DNA from: an uncultured Shewanella sp.
Lineage (GTDB): Bacteria; Pseudomonadota; Gammaproteobacteria; Enterobacterales; Shewanellaceae
Assembly (NCBI GenBank): GCA_947503555.1
Contig: CANNEE010000015.1
Span: forward strand, 61,777 to 125,776
Direction of reading: 5' to 3'
DNA: 64,000 bases
Under the pieces are notes generated by a model, which had not been told where the DNA came from, did not search any database, and saw only the letters and a list, made by a program, of their open reading frames with translations. Made by a program: the position numbers and the translations under genes. Shown in pieces: positions 44,974-56,558 of this stretch. Numbering within the stretch: position 1 is the stretch's first letter; every line of letters starts with the position of its first letter.

Positions 44974-45483
44974 ATGGGATTTTTAAGCCGCGTACGGCGT
45001 CTAATTTCAGGACAACCTAATATTGTCGGTGGCATAGATATCGTTGCGCCCGTTTCAGGTGAAATCATCGCAATTGAGAAGGTACCAGATGTTGTATTTG
45101 CCGAGAAGATAGTTGGCGATGGTATCGCTATCGACCCGAAAGGCTCACAAATTCTATCTCCAATAGATGGCACCATTGGCAAGATATTTGAAACCAATCA
45201 TGCCTTTAGTATTGAATCTCCCCAAGGCTTAGAGTTATTCGTCCACTTCGGCGTTGGTACCGTCGAACTCAGAGGTAAAGGATTTAAACGTCTAGCCGAA
45301 GAGGGTCAAGAGGTTAAAGCTGGCGAGCCTATTTTAGAATTTGATCTCGACTATCTTGAAGATCAGGTCGATAGCTTGCTCACTCCTGTGGTTCTCGCCA
45401 ATATGGAAGATATCAAGTATCTTGAAAAACAACAGGGCAGTGTCACAGCAGGTAAAGATGTGATTTATCGCGTCCAGCTTTAA
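44974..45483 (+). CDS. crr: PTS glucose-specific enzyme IIA (EIIA-Glc)
   Basis: Soluble EIIA of the glucose system, also a regulator of adenylate cyclase and permeases in relatives. The phosphorylated histidine is in LFVHFGVGTVELRGKGF near residue 91, and the first zinc-site His is in FETNHAFSIES near residue 76. 169 aa. It lies 107 bp after ptsI, with a TTGACT at 44876-44881 that might be a -35 of an internal promoter. Confidence 0.94.
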   Translation: MGFLSRVRRLISGQPNIVGGIDIVAPVSGEIIAIEKVPDVVFAEKIVGDGIAIDPKGSQILSPIDGTIGKIFETNHAFSIESPQGLELFVHFGVGTVELRGKGFKRLAEEGQEVKAGEPILEFDLDYLEDQVDSLLTPVVLANMEDIKYLEKQQGSVTAGKDVIYRVQL

Positions 45484-45634
45484 TCACCAATCTATTCGAG
45501 TCTACAAAGGGTGGGAATACTCTCCCATCCTTACCAAAATTCAGCTTATATCCAAAACTCTCCCCTTGTCCGTGCATAAAAGCAATGACACAATGCAAAG
45601 CAAATAATAGAAACAATAAAATGGAGTAACTCCC

Positions 45635-45976
45635 TTGATCCTATTTGGCATTAAAAACTGCGACACAGTCCGTAAAGCTCGCAAGTGGCTTGAAGCCAAC
45701 CAAACTGAATTCACCTTTCATGACTTTAGAGAGCAAGGCCTTGAACGTGCTCATATTGAAGCTTGGCTCACTCAGGTGTCTTGGGAAGCCCTTTTCAACA
45801 AACGTAGCACCAGTTTTCGCAACCTGAGCGAAGATGAAAAGCAGAATATTGATGAGACAAAAGCCGTTGACCTCATGCTTACCCATCCAACCTTGATCAA
45901 ACGCCCTGTACTTGTGACTGACAGTCAAACCCTAGTGGGCTTCAAAGCACCGACTTACGAAGAAGCGTTATCATGA
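45635..45976 (+). CDS. yffB: Arsenate reductase-like (ArsC/Spx) YffB family protein
   Basis: A 113-aa thioredoxin-like protein with the single-cysteine motif [13 protein letters not shown] (Cys9), then [10 protein letters not shown] and [10 protein letters not shown], and [15 protein letters not shown] at the end. Members are not true arsenate reductases; glutathione-linked activity has been proposed for YffB. The start is TTG 45635, GGAG 10 nt upstream. Its stop overlaps the dapE start (ATGA), and the two are coupled, as in many gammaproteobacteria. Confidence 0.85.
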   Translation: MILFGIKNCDTVRKARKWLEANQTEFTFHDFREQGLERAHIEAWLTQVSWEALFNKRSTSFRNLSEDEKQNIDETKAVDLMLTHPTLIKRPVLVTDSQTLVGFKAPTYEEALS

Positions 45977-47139
45977 GTAAGACCAACACTCATCAAAAAG
46001 ACGAGTCAGCAACCTTAGCTCTTGCCAAAGATCTGATTTCTCGCGCGTCGGTTACCCCACTCGATGAAGGCTGTCAACCATTAATGGCCGAGCGTCTCGC
46101 CAAGCTAGGCTTTAATATCGAGTCCATGGTATTTGAAGATACGACAAATATGTGGGCGCGTAAGGGTGATAAAGACCCAGTATTTTGCTTCGCTGGTCAT
46201 ACGGATGTAGTACCAGCAGGCGAGCTCAACCGCTGGCACACGCCCCCTTTTGAACCCACTGTGATTGACGATTACCTTCATGGTCGCGGCGCCGCCGATA
46301 TGAAAGGCTCACTTGCCGCTATGATTGTGGCAACAGAGCGATTTATCGCCAAGCATCCTAATCATAAAGGCTCTATCGCCTATCTGATCACCAGTGATGA
46401 GGAAGGCCCTTTTATCAATGGCACGCCTAAGGTAATAGAAACCTTAGAGGCCCGTAATGAAAAAATAACTTGGTCATTAGTCGGTGAGCCATCATCGACC
46501 CATAAGTTGGGCGATGTAGTTAAAAATGGTCGCCGAGGTTCTCTGACGGGCAACTTAACGGTTAAAGGTATTCAAGGTCATGTGGCCTACCCTCACCTTG
46601 CTGATAATCCGGTCCATAAAGCTGCGCCTGCGCTAGCTGAGCTGGCACAGATGCAGTGGGATCAGGGCAATGAGTTCTTTCCGCCAACCAGCTTTCAAAT
46701 TGCCAATATCAATGGCGGTACAGGCGCATCCAATGTGGTTCCCGGCAGCCTAGAGGTGATGTTTAACTTCAGGTATTCCACTGAAGTGACCGCAGAGGCG
46801 CTTATCGAGCGTGTGCTTAATATTCTCGATGCCCATGGATTAGATTACGATATTTCTTGGGTGTTTAATGGTCTGCCTTTCTTAACGGCAGATGGGCCAC
46901 TACTTGAGGCCACTAAGCAAGCCATTAAATCGGTAACAGGACTTAACACCAGTCCGCAAACCACAGGCGGCACCTCAGATGGGCGTTTTATCGCACCAAC
47001 AGGCGCTCAAGTAATAGAGCTTGGCCCTGTTAATGCCACCATACATAAGGTAAATGAGTGCGTTAAGGTCGCCGACTTGGAAACCTTAGCCCGCTGTTAT
47101 GAAGCCATTTTAGAGAACTTAATGTTGGATAACGAATAA
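45973..47139 (+). CDS. dapE: Succinyl-diaminopimelate desuccinylase
   Basis: Zinc enzyme in lysine and peptidoglycan precursor synthesis. The M20 signatures are [11 protein letters not shown] (zinc His and the general-acid Asp region, near residue 74), DMKGSLAAM near residue 109, and [13 protein letters not shown] near residue 138. The C-terminal [14 protein letters not shown] (near residue 357) has the last zinc His. 388 aa; overlaps yffB by 4 bases. Confidence 0.95.
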   Translation: MSKTNTHQKDESATLALAKDLISRASVTPLDEGCQPLMAERLAKLGFNIESMVFEDTTNMWARKGDKDPVFCFAGHTDVVPAGELNRWHTPPFEPTVIDDYLHGRGAADMKGSLAAMIVATERFIAKHPNHKGSIAYLITSDEEGPFINGTPKVIETLEARNEKITWSLVGEPSSTHKLGDVVKNGRRGSLTGNLTVKGIQGHVAYPHLADNPVHKAAPALAELAQMQWDQGNEFFPPTSFQIANINGGTGASNVVPGSLEVMFNFRYSTEVTAEALIERVLNILDAHGLDYDISWVFNGLPFLTADGPLLEATKQAIKSVTGLNTSPQTTGGTSDGRFIAPTGAQVIELGPVNATIHKVNECVKVADLETLARCYEAILENLMLDNE

Positions 47140-47144
47140 GGCCT

Positions 47145-47816
47145 ATGGCGATAACTCATCCACATCTCTATGGACTCGATGATAGCTCGCTGAAGAGCTA
47201 TCATCGCCACCTTATTGAAACCGAGACCTTAACGGCATACCTAGCCATGGCTCAACAGGCTAAAGCTGATGGCATAGAGATAAGTATCTGCTCGGCTTAT
47301 CGTAGTTTTGAACGTCAGTTAGCCATCTTCAATGGTAAAGCTGACGGCTCACGGCCATTGCTGGATAAACACTCTCAAGCGGTCTCTGTAGCAAACTTAT
47401 CAGAGCAAGAGATACTCGATACCATACTGCTATGGTCTGCCCTACCCGGCACCTCACGCCATCACTGGGGTACAGATATAGATCTGTTTGATGCCGCTTG
47501 TATTTCACCGAGTGATTTGCAATTAATTAGCGCCGAGTATGAAGCTAACGGCCCATGTCATCAAATGCACCTCTGGCTTGAAGCCAACGCGGGTGACTTT
47601 GGTTTTTACCGACCGTTTCAAGCAGGCAAAAGTGGTGTTAGCCCAGAGCCTTGGCATTACAGTTATCATCCTGTTAGTCAGCAATACTTGTCCAAATTTG
47701 ATGCTGACGTCCTAACACAATTACTCAAAGATAGTGATATCGCACTCAAGCCTGTCATACTGGCTAACATCACCAACTTAGTCGAGCAATATGTGTTTAC
47801 CATAGCTCACCCTTAA
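47145..47816 (+). CDS. M15 family D-alanyl-D-alanine carboxypeptidase-like protein
   Basis: A 223-aa VanY-like zinc peptidase. The three metal or catalytic motifs are SAYRSFERQLAIFNGK near residue 44, SRHHWGTDIDLFD near residue 106 (zinc His and Asp) and SPEPWHYSYH near residue 166 (Glu and His). No signal peptide is seen, which is unusual for an enzyme of peptidoglycan; it may act on cytosolic muropeptides or leave by another route. It follows dapE by 5 bp. Confidence 0.85.
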   Translation: MAITHPHLYGLDDSSLKSYHRHLIETETLTAYLAMAQQAKADGIEISICSAYRSFERQLAIFNGKADGSRPLLDKHSQAVSVANLSEQEILDTILLWSALPGTSRHHWGTDIDLFDAACISPSDLQLISAEYEANGPCHQMHLWLEANAGDFGFYRPFQAGKSGVSPEPWHYSYHPVSQQYLSKFDADVLTQLLKDSDIALKPVILANITNLVEQYVFTIAHP

Positions 47817-47878
47817 CTTGGTACAATCATAGAATATTGCACTATGAACCAATCACAGACTCAACACAGAACAAGACA

Positions 47879-48712
47879 ATGAATTTAGAAGCCTTTCGAA
47901 AGCATACTCAAATCCATGAGCAAAAGCTGAGCTACCTAGATGTTGGCCAAGGCCCAGTCATCTTAATGGGACACAGCTACCTGTGGGACAACGCCATGTG
48001 GCACCCTCAAATTGAATGTCTGTCTAAGCACTATCGCTGTATCGTGCCCGATCTCTGGGGCCATGGGCAATCCGATGCCCCACCAAGCCAAACCAGCTCG
48101 CTACGAGATGTTGCCGACGATATGCTAGTGCTAATGGATAACCTCAACATAGAACACTTTTCAATTTTAGGGCTTTCTGTCGGCGGCATGTGGGGAAGCG
48201 AGCTCGCACTCAAAGCACCAACGAGAGTCAAATCACTGGTCATGATGAACAGCTTTATCGGGTTCGAGCCAGAAGTGACGCGAGAAAAATACTTTGGCAT
48301 GCTAAATACAATAGCTGAAGTGCGTCATGTGCCTGCGCCTATGATAGAAGCCATTACTCCACTATTTTTTGGCGACAAGACTGCGCAAGAAAAGCCAGAG
48401 CTTATCGACAGCTTTAAGCAGCGTCTTGGCAATATTGATGACAACAATGTCGATGCCATAGTAAAAGTGGGCAGAATGACCTTTGGCCGCAGAGATACCA
48501 CAGAGGATGCGCACCTTCTCACACTGCCCTGTCTTATTATGGCGGGAGTGCAAGACAAAGCACGCAGTGTATTAGAGAGCTTTTTAATGCACGATGTTAT
48601 CGATGGCAGTGAACAGGTCAATATTGACGATGCAGGTCACATTTCTGCACTTGAGCAAGCCGATGTTATTAACGCCAAATTAAGTGCATTTTTCAGCCAG
48701 CACCTCGCTTAA
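47879..48712 (+). CDS. Alpha/beta hydrolase
   Basis: 277 aa. The nucleophile elbow is GLSVGGMWG (near residue 100) and the later triad residues are in VQDKARS (Asp) and DDAGHISALE (His). The oxyanion hole is the LMGHSYLWDNAMWHPQ stretch. The substrate cannot be told. I use ATG 47879; an upstream TTG at 47837 would add 14 residues of poor character. It follows the M15 gene by 62 bp. Confidence 0.85.
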   Translation: MNLEAFRKHTQIHEQKLSYLDVGQGPVILMGHSYLWDNAMWHPQIECLSKHYRCIVPDLWGHGQSDAPPSQTSSLRDVADDMLVLMDNLNIEHFSILGLSVGGMWGSELALKAPTRVKSLVMMNSFIGFEPEVTREKYFGMLNTIAEVRHVPAPMIEAITPLFFGDKTAQEKPELIDSFKQRLGNIDDNNVDAIVKVGRMTFGRRDTTEDAHLLTLPCLIMAGVQDKARSVLESFLMHDVIDGSEQVNIDDAGHISALEQADVINAKLSAFFSQHLA

Positions 48713-48960
48713 CCCTCAAATTGCCCAGTCAAGCAGCACATTTGCAAGCTTGTTTCTGGGCTTAATCACTCCCAACAATCCCACTGACAAGAGCTAGTTC
48801 AAACATTGACCTTAAACTCGTCCATTCCCTCGCCTTGAGTCAGATGTTTAAAGATTGAACTAAGTGTGTTTATATTAACAATGGATAGACCAGAACCCGT
48901 TTATTTGATGCTACACTAGCGCAACTTCACACTTTTGGCACAACAACGAAAAGAAAAACT

Positions 48961-49581
48961 ATGAAGTCATTAAAGAATTTGTTTGATAATAACCGCCGAT
49001 GGGCTGAGCGGATCAATAAAGAAGATCCAGAGTTTTTTGCTAAACTTGCCGAGCAACAAACCCCTGAGTTTTTATGGATTGGCTGCTCTGATAGCCGCGT
49101 ACCATCAAACCAAATCGTCGACCTTATGCCGGGCGAAGTGTTTGTACACCGTAACATTGCGAATACAGTAATCCATACCGACCTTAACTGTATGTCTGTT
49201 ATTCAATACGCAGTGGAAGTACTAAAAGTTAAGCATATTATGGTTGTTGGCCATTATGGTTGTGGTGGTGTTGCCGCCTCTATGGGCGATGAAAGCTTTG
49301 GCCTTATCGACCACTGGTTAGAACACATCAAGAGTACTCGCCGTATTCACCAAGCCGATCTTGATAAACTGGATGAGAAAGCCCGCTTCGACAAGATGTG
49401 CGAGCTTAATGTTATCGAACAAGTCAGAAACGTTGCCCGTACCAAGATGGTGCAAAAGGCATGGGAGAATAACCAAGAAGTCTCCATCCATGGCTGGATC
49501 TATGACATTAAAGACGGCCTACTACGTGACCTCGATGTCACCACAGATCTTGAAACTTGGCAGCAAGATAAGAAAGTCTAA
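48961..49581 (+). CDS. can: Beta-class carbonic anhydrase
   Basis: Interconverts CO2 and bicarbonate. The zinc site is visible: CSDSRVP (Cys and Asp, near residue 42) and VGHYGCGG (His and Cys near residue 98). 206 aa, typical of the Can group. A single gene with a strong terminator. Confidence 0.95.
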   Translation: MKSLKNLFDNNRRWAERINKEDPEFFAKLAEQQTPEFLWIGCSDSRVPSNQIVDLMPGEVFVHRNIANTVIHTDLNCMSVIQYAVEVLKVKHIMVVGHYGCGGVAASMGDESFGLIDHWLEHIKSTRRIHQADLDKLDEKARFDKMCELNVIEQVRNVARTKMVQKAWENNQEVSIHGWIYDIKDGLLRDLDVTTDLETWQQDKKV

Positions 49582-49608
49582 TCTCAAGTTGATATGATTT
49601 CAGTTTTT

Positions 49609-52064
<2,456 letters not shown>

Positions 52065-52107
52065 TGTGATTGATAGATTAACGCCAACTGTTAATCTATA
52101 GATAAAA

Positions 52108-52137
52108 TTGGGCTCCTATTTCACAATAGGAGCCCAA
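52108..52137 (+). other. Strong hairpin between kdnB and kdsB
   Basis: 13-bp perfect stem TTGGGCTCCTATT / AATAGGAGCCCAA with loop TCAC, followed by CTCACTTG rather than a T-run. It lies 43 bp after kdnB and 51 bp before kdsB. It is not a classical terminator on the plus strand and may be an mRNA processing or stability element. Confidence 0.55.
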
Positions 52138-52188
52138 CTCACTTGTAAAAAGCACTGATAAAGTACTTGTAAAAAGTAGGACGATTTA

Positions 52189-52926
52189 ATGAATGTAACC
52201 CTGTTAATCCCAGCACGCTATGGCTCTAGCCGATTCCCGGGTAAACCACTGGCGCCGATTAACGGCAAGCCGATGATCCAGCACGTTTATGAAAGAGCGA
52301 GTTTGGCAAAAGGCTTGGATAATATTTATGTCGCTACCGATGATGTACGCATCAAAGATGCGGTTGAAGCTTTTGGTGGTCAAGTGGTCATGACCAGCGA
52401 GAATGCAGCGTCAGGCACCGACAGAATCGAAGATGCCATCACTCAGCTGAATCTTGCGAGCGATGATTTGGTGATTAACCTGCAAGGGGATCAACCATTA
52501 ATCGACCCTATCTCCATCGAGCAGATCATCACCCTATTTGAGCGTCACCCTGGTGAGTTTGGTATGGCAACCCTAGGATTTGAAATCACCGAAGAGGAAG
52601 AACTGGACGATCCTAAACACGTGAAGATGGTGTTTGATAACGATTTTAATGCCCTTTATTTCTCGCGCGCTCGTATTCCATTTGGCCGTGATACCAATGA
52701 CTACCCTGTCTACAAGCACTTAGGTGTCTATGCATATACTCGCGAGTTCGTGCACACCTTCTCTGCGCTGCCACTAGGACGCTTGGAAGATCTCGAAAAA
52801 CTTGAACAGCTGCGCGCACTGGAACACGGCCATAAAATTAAAGTCGCCATTAGCGCCTTTGACTCGCCAGAAGTGGATACACCTGAAGATATCCGCAAAT
52901 GTGAACAGCGACTGGCTGTCGACTAA
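52189..52926 (+). CDS. kdsB: CMP-Kdo/Kdo8N synthetase
   Basis: Transfers CMP to Kdo or Kdo8N before addition to lipid A. The nucleotide-binding start [20 protein letters not shown] is intact, as are YVATDDVRI near residue 46 and [13 protein letters not shown] near residue 94 (catalytic Asp). 245 aa. In S. oneidensis the corresponding enzyme prefers Kdo8N (established knowledge). GTAGGAC lies 8 nt before the ATG. Confidence 0.93.
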   Translation: MNVTLLIPARYGSSRFPGKPLAPINGKPMIQHVYERASLAKGLDNIYVATDDVRIKDAVEAFGGQVVMTSENAASGTDRIEDAITQLNLASDDLVINLQGDQPLIDPISIEQIITLFERHPGEFGMATLGFEITEEEELDDPKHVKMVFDNDFNALYFSRARIPFGRDTNDYPVYKHLGVYAYTREFVHTFSALPLGRLEDLEKLEQLRALEHGHKIKVAISAFDSPEVDTPEDIRKCEQRLAVD

Positions 52927-52959
52927 TTTATAAGTATCCGCTATTGCAAGGAATCGCCT

Positions 52960-53193
52960 ATGTCTACTTTTGAAGTTTGGTTAATCATCATCCTAGTCAT
53001 AGGCGTCATTGCCAGTAATCTAGCTGTACTCAAATACTCGGCCAAATTTAAAATGCCTCAATTTGGCAAGCCCAACCTGCCTACCAAGAAAGATGCTCCA
53101 TCGACAACTGAGCAGTCAAACTCAGATAAACACACCGACAAGCCAACGGCGGATTTACACAGCTCAAGCGAGCAAAATAAACAGGATAAATGA
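52960..53193 (+). CDS. Small membrane protein, DUF2897-like
   Basis: 77 aa. A single N-terminal hydrophobic helix (residues 6-24, VWLIIILVIGVIASNLAVL) is followed by a hydrophilic, Ser, Thr and Lys rich tail. The pattern resembles small DUF2897 proteins of Shewanella and Vibrio. Function unknown; it follows kdsB by 33 bp and is probably in the same transcript. Confidence 0.6.
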   Translation: MSTFEVWLIIILVIGVIASNLAVLKYSAKFKMPQFGKPNLPTKKDAPSTTEQSNSDKHTDKPTADLHSSSEQNKQDK

Positions 53194-53607
53194 CGCTGTA
53201 GCTTATTGCTTATCATCAAGTCGGTAAGAATGAAGCTCAGCTTAAGGGCATTGCTAGCGCATTAAATGCGCACGAATATCTCTAACTATTATCTAAAACA
53301 AAACTTATCTTTTAGCGCTTAAGCAGCACAACCCTATATTTAGTTCAAAGATAACAACGCTATTTCACACTCAACACAAGTTTGTTCTGACTCTCCCCCC
53401 TTTATTTTTGCAACACTAAGTTAACAAAGGTAAACCTCAGCTTGCGCTCTATACCCAAGATTAGAAGTAGCATATTATCCATATCTTTAGCTAAGCCACA
53501 GAAGCTAATACTGCTATAAGTTACCGTCACTCATTTTGAGTTAAGCGTAATTAAAGTATTGGATTTCCAACCTTGTTAAGCCATTAACGAGAAGCAAAGA
53601 GGAAAAT
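53194..53607. other. Intergenic region without visible features
   Basis: About 410 bp, moderately AT-rich. I see no open frame, RNA or strong hairpin. It must contain the promoter of the following exported protein. Confidence 0.4.
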
Positions 53608-53982
53608 ATGAACACAGCATTTTTTAAAACATTACTCATCACCATAGCACTCTTGGTATTTAGCAGCTCAGCATTTTCCCATGGTCGTGCTGTTGCCCAA
53701 TATGGCGGCGTGGCAAAAACAGAGAAAGACGTCGTATTTGAACTCGTACGAGAAGAAGCTGGCACCACTCTTTATGTGATTGATCATGGTAAGCCCTACC
53801 CGACCAAGAAACTCAAAGGAAAATTAAAAATCACAGTTGATGGGGAAGAGTCTGAGACGAATTTGACCTCTACCGGAGTCAATAAGATGGTCTCCGACCG
53901 CATTATTCCTGACAACGCTAAAGTACTCGTTAAACTTAAAAAGAAAAATCGCCGCTGGGTGACAGTCAGATACTCTTTCTAA
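53608..53982 (+). CDS. Small exported hypothetical protein
   Basis: 124 aa with a clear signal peptide (FFKTLLITIALLVFSSSAFS, cleavage near SAFS-HG). The mature domain begins with HGRAVAQYGGVAKTEKDVVFELV and is beta-rich with many lysines late on. Similar short periplasmic proteins with a leading histidine occur near metal-resistance genes in other species, but nothing here proves a metal role. It has its own terminator and is the last core gene before the cassette array. Confidence 0.65.
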   Translation: MNTAFFKTLLITIALLVFSSSAFSHGRAVAQYGGVAKTEKDVVFELVREEAGTTLYVIDHGKPYPTKKLKGKLKITVDGEESETNLTSTGVNKMVSDRIIPDNAKVLVKLKKKNRRWVTVRYSF

Positions 53983-53995
53983 GATTAACTAATTA

Positions 53996-54024
53996 AAAGC
54001 CTTCAATAAGAAGGCTTTATTTTT
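53996..54024 (+). terminator. Intrinsic terminator before the cassette array
   Basis: 9-bp stem AAAGCCTTC / GAAGGCTTT, loop AATAA, then ATTTTTA. Confidence 0.8.
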
Positions 54025-54047
54025 AATAGCAGCCCATAATGTAAGAT

Positions 54048-54258
54048 GTTAACTCTCGGCTGCGCATTGCAAGGGTGCCAGCATGATTGACAGTTTTGAG
54101 TTAATGCAGCAGGTCAAGCATCGGCTGTGACACAACCACCGACGAATTTACTTGCTTCATCTACTGCGTTAACTCAATTCATTTTAGGGAAAGATAAAAC
54201 TAGGCTTAAACCATTAGGCCGAAATGATTACGCTCTACTTGACATGGGGAGTCATACC
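54048..54258 (+). mobile_element. Truncated IS1111-attC type element, copy A (right end only)
   Basis: Matches the right part of copies B and C from the last codons of the transposase (TGCGCATTGCAAGGG) to the right end. The right subterminal repeat is ATGGGGAGTCAT (54244-54255, one change) plus ACC, then the attC core AACGCCC. A further deletion of about 130 bp between two ACCGACG-like repeats removed the GCGTTAGG segment. The left end is missing. It is inserted at the R' core of the last attC. Confidence 0.8.
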
Positions 54259-54350
54259 AACGCCCACATTAAGGGGCAATAATATAGTTGGCTAAAATTA
54301 ATGAACAAAAAGCCAACTGTATTATTACCCGCTTTAATTGCTTGTTATAC
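54259..54350 (-). repeat. attC site of the 54334 cassette
   Basis: Read on the minus strand, R'' is TGTATAAC and the site ends in GGGCGTT, where copy A is inserted. The middle arms AGTTGGCT and AGCCAACT pair. The cassette's stop codon lies inside R''. The style resembles Vibrio and Shewanella attC. Confidence 0.8.
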
Positions 54351-54861
54351 AGCTACTGCTCATGTTCTCGAATTTAACATTTTGCTCTAACTGTGTCGAA
54401 GTAAAGTAATCGCCAAAGCTATTGGTAAGCTTATTGAGTAATACTTTACCGTTTTCTAATTTTTTACCATTGCATGACTTTGAGTTAAATCTAATATAGT
54501 TTTGCAATGTGTTTCGGTATTGATTACTAAGAACCCAAAGATGCTTAGTATTGCTAGCAAATACCATTTTTATTGAGGCTAATTCTTTCTCAAGCCAAAT
54601 ATCTTTTTGAAGATAGTTAGAAGTTACAAGTAAACGACTAGAGTTTAATAACTCAGCGTAGCATTCAACTTGTTTTAATGAAGTTAGTTTAAAATTTCCT
54701 TGCTCAATTTCCTGATAGTTTTTCTGAAGAATGTCTTCTAATTCAGGCAGCTTTTTAGCCTGAATTAATAAAGAAGCTTCTTCCACTGATATGTCGCAAG
54801 AACTCTTTTCAGCAAAAGCATTTGAACTTATAAATAAGAGAAAGAAAAAAAAATGCTTCAA
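54334..54861 (-). CDS. Cassette gene: exported protein of unknown function
   Basis: The TTG at 54861 has GGAG 6 nt upstream and gives a signal peptide (LKHFFFFLLFISSNAFA). The mature part is helical with five cysteines, which may form disulfides outside the cytosol. A longer in-frame ATG at 54894 comes from the end of the IS element upstream and is not the native start. The stop lies in the attC. I do not recognise a family. AT-rich unlike the flanking core genes, as expected for a captured cassette. Confidence 0.65.
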   Translation of the reverse strand: MKHFFFFLLFISSNAFAEKSSCDISVEEASLLIQAKKLPELEDILQKNYQEIEQGNFKLTSLKQVECYAELLNSSRLLVTSNYLQKDIWLEKELASIKMVFASNTKHLWVLSNQYRNTLQNYIRFNSKSCNGKKLENGKVLLNKLTNSFGDYFTSTQLEQNVKFENMSSSCITSN

Positions 54862-54997
54862 ATTAACTCCATATTCAAATAGCTGTATAGACATAATGAC
54901 TCCCCACTAGAGATGCCGTTTTCTGATCCATCGTGGGTTAGCTGACCGCCAGAGCCATAATAGTTTTGTTAACGAAACTAAAAAATTGAAGGTCAGC

Positions 54998-55328
54998 GTG
55001 AGCAAACATAACATACTTTTCATCGGCTTAGATACACATAAAGAGTTTATTGAAGTCGCCTACATCGAAGACCAGCAATGTGTACACTCCCATCAATATC
55101 GCATGACAAGCACAGCTGAGACTGTGTCGTAATTATCAACGTCTCATGCACAAGGGTAAACACTACAACGTGATGGTGACGGCCATTGCCAGAGAGATGA
55201 TTGCCTATATTTTGGCAATATCACGAGAAATCGTATTACCTAAGGTTACCCCTCTGTTACGCATTAACAAGGGTGCAAGCATGATTGACAGTTTTGAGTT
55301 AATGCAGCAGGTCAAGCATCGGCTGTGA
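54998..55328 (+). pseudogene. IS110-family transposase remnant, copy B
   Basis: The frame opens at GTG 54998 with SKHNILFIGLDTHKEFIEVA, the start of the DEDD domain including the first Asp (GLDTHK), and runs to TAA 55132. A shifted frame gives the family C-terminus (RLMHKGKHYNVMVTAIAREM, IAYILAISREI) to TGA 55328. About 230 codons in the middle, including the other DEDD acidic residues and the Tnp_20 serine, are absent. No transposition activity can be expected in cis. Confidence 0.85.
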
Positions 55329-55580
55329 CACAACCACCGACGGCGTTAGGATGGCAGTGAAGCTCGGCTTTCACTGAACCACGAGCATAGACTGAAGACA
55401 GGTGTCACGACGGAAAAAGTAAGGTAGGCGCTGCTTATTGAAAGATAAGTAATCCACGAATACCAGCATGACAACCGACGAATTTACTGGCTTCATCTAC
55501 TGCGTTAACTCAATTCATTTTGGGAAAAACACAAAACTAGGCTTAAACCATTAGGCCGAAATGATTACGCTCTACTTGAC
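55329..55580 (+). ncRNA. Right-end noncoding RNA region (candidate bridge/seekRNA), copy B
   Basis: In IS1111-type elements the guide RNA is encoded in the right-end noncoding region after the transposase. This 252-bp segment has GGCGTTAGG (55342-55350), the same as the core of attC R', plus a hairpin made of CAGTGAAGC, TCG and GCTTTCACTG close behind. Both would suit a target-binding loop. The exact RNA ends and fold need computation. The identity to attC is visible; the guide role is inferred. Confidence 0.45.
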
Positions 55581-55595
55581 GTGGGGAGTCATACC

Positions 55596-55693
55596 AACGC
55601 CCGCGTAAGGGGCTGATAATAGTTTGCTAAAATGTGAAGCGAAGCGGAACCGAGCAAACTATTAGCAGTCCCGTCTTAATGCGCTTGTTAGGC
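55596..55693 (-). repeat. attC site of the CPBP cassette
   Basis: Minus-strand R'' GCCTAAC (55687-55693), central arms GTTTGCT and AGCAAAC, and right end GGGCGTT (55596-55602) interrupted by IS copy B. The centre is close to that of the 59510 attC (TAAAATGTGAAGCG shared). Confidence 0.85.
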
Positions 55694-56452
55694 AAAACTT
55701 GCACCAATAATCATTGTTATGTGTGCAATCATATGTGCCGCGATGGCACATTCTAAACCACGCTTCCAATACAAATAACCAGCGATAAAACCAAAAGTAG
55801 CATTACCTAAAATAATATAAGCAACCAAAGGTGCTGTAACCTCTGAAGATAAAGCAAAGGCTACAGGTAAATGACCTAAACCGAAAATTAAAGCAGATAG
55901 AAAAATAGCAATGACATAATTGTAGCTCCGAATTTCAGAGCCAACTTTTTGAGTTATTCGGTATGAAGCCCAAACAAAAAATGACATTAAGCCCCAACGC
56001 ATAAGTAACTCTTCTGTAATTCCACCGTACAACATTTTGGTATACCAAGGTGGTACTAATTTTTCACCTGCACTGATAAATTCAGGAGGGAGGTAACTCG
56101 ATAATGTGCCGAGAAACAGAAGTATAAATATTCCTCCAGCAATACCACCAACGACAGCAGGTAATATTTGTGGTTTTAATTGGTTAAATACATTTTCTGA
56201 GCGAGCTAAAGCAAAAATAACAGGAGCTGATAAGCTAACCTTTTTAGAAAAAATAGAGCCTACCCAAATCATAAGTAGTAATAAGATAGATGATTGAGCC
56301 ACAGAAATAACTTGAATCATCTCAACACTCATAGGCAGCTCTGCTGATTGGAGAGATAACAATTGCGGGATCAAAGGAACAATTGATGCTATCCCTAAAA
56401 AGCCGAGAGAAAATAACAAAATACTAGGTTTTATATTCTTTGTGATATCCAT
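55688..56452 (-). CDS. Cassette gene: CPBP family intramembrane metalloprotease
   Basis: 254 aa with about 7 or 8 hydrophobic segments. The CPBP (CAAX/Abi) motifs are visible: GGITEELLMRWG (EExxxR) near residue 142, FGLGHLPVAF with His near residue 190 and a last His in CAIAAHMIAHI near 240. The family includes prenyl-CAAX-like proteases and bacteriocin self-immunity proteins. The stop overlaps the attC R''. GGAG lies about 11 nt before the ATG. Confidence 0.85.
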   Translation of the reverse strand: MDITKNIKPSILLFSLGFLGIASIVPLIPQLLSLQSAELPMSVEMIQVISVAQSSILLLLMIWVGSIFSKKVSLSAPVIFALARSENVFNQLKPQILPAVVGGIAGGIFILLFLGTLSSYLPPEFISAGEKLVPPWYTKMLYGGITEELLMRWGLMSFFVWASYRITQKVGSEIRSYNYVIAIFLSALIFGLGHLPVAFALSSEVTAPLVAYIILGNATFGFIAGYLYWKRGLECAIAAHMIAHITMIIGASFA

Positions 56453-56473
56453 TTACACCAAGCTCCTTAGTTT

Positions 56474-56558
56474 GCCTAACGCCTGCATTTGGTGCCGGAG
56501 CACGCAGTGCGAAGGTCCCAGCCCATGAAGTGGACAAACAACATGCACTTGTTACGCG
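56474..56558 (-). repeat. attC site of the LRR cassette
   Basis: Minus strand: R'' GCGTAAC, R' GTTAGGC (perfect GTTRRRY), arms around a GC-rich centre. 85 bp. It is intact and not interrupted by IS. The LRR gene's TAA lies in R''. Confidence 0.85.

Larger units (their letters stand above)
54890..55595 (+). mobile_element. Non-autonomous IS1111-attC type element, copy B (706 bp)
   Basis: Both ends are intact: 7 bp AGACATA, then left repeat ATGACTCCCCAC (54897-54908); right repeat GTGGGGAGTCAT (55581-55592), then ACC. The 7-bp and 3-bp offsets are those known for IS1111-type ends. The transposase is reduced to the first 35 or so codons fused to the last 60. It sits in attC R' between GTT and ATAC (minus orientation). 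The right-end noncoding region of about 250 bp is complete. Confidence 0.85.
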
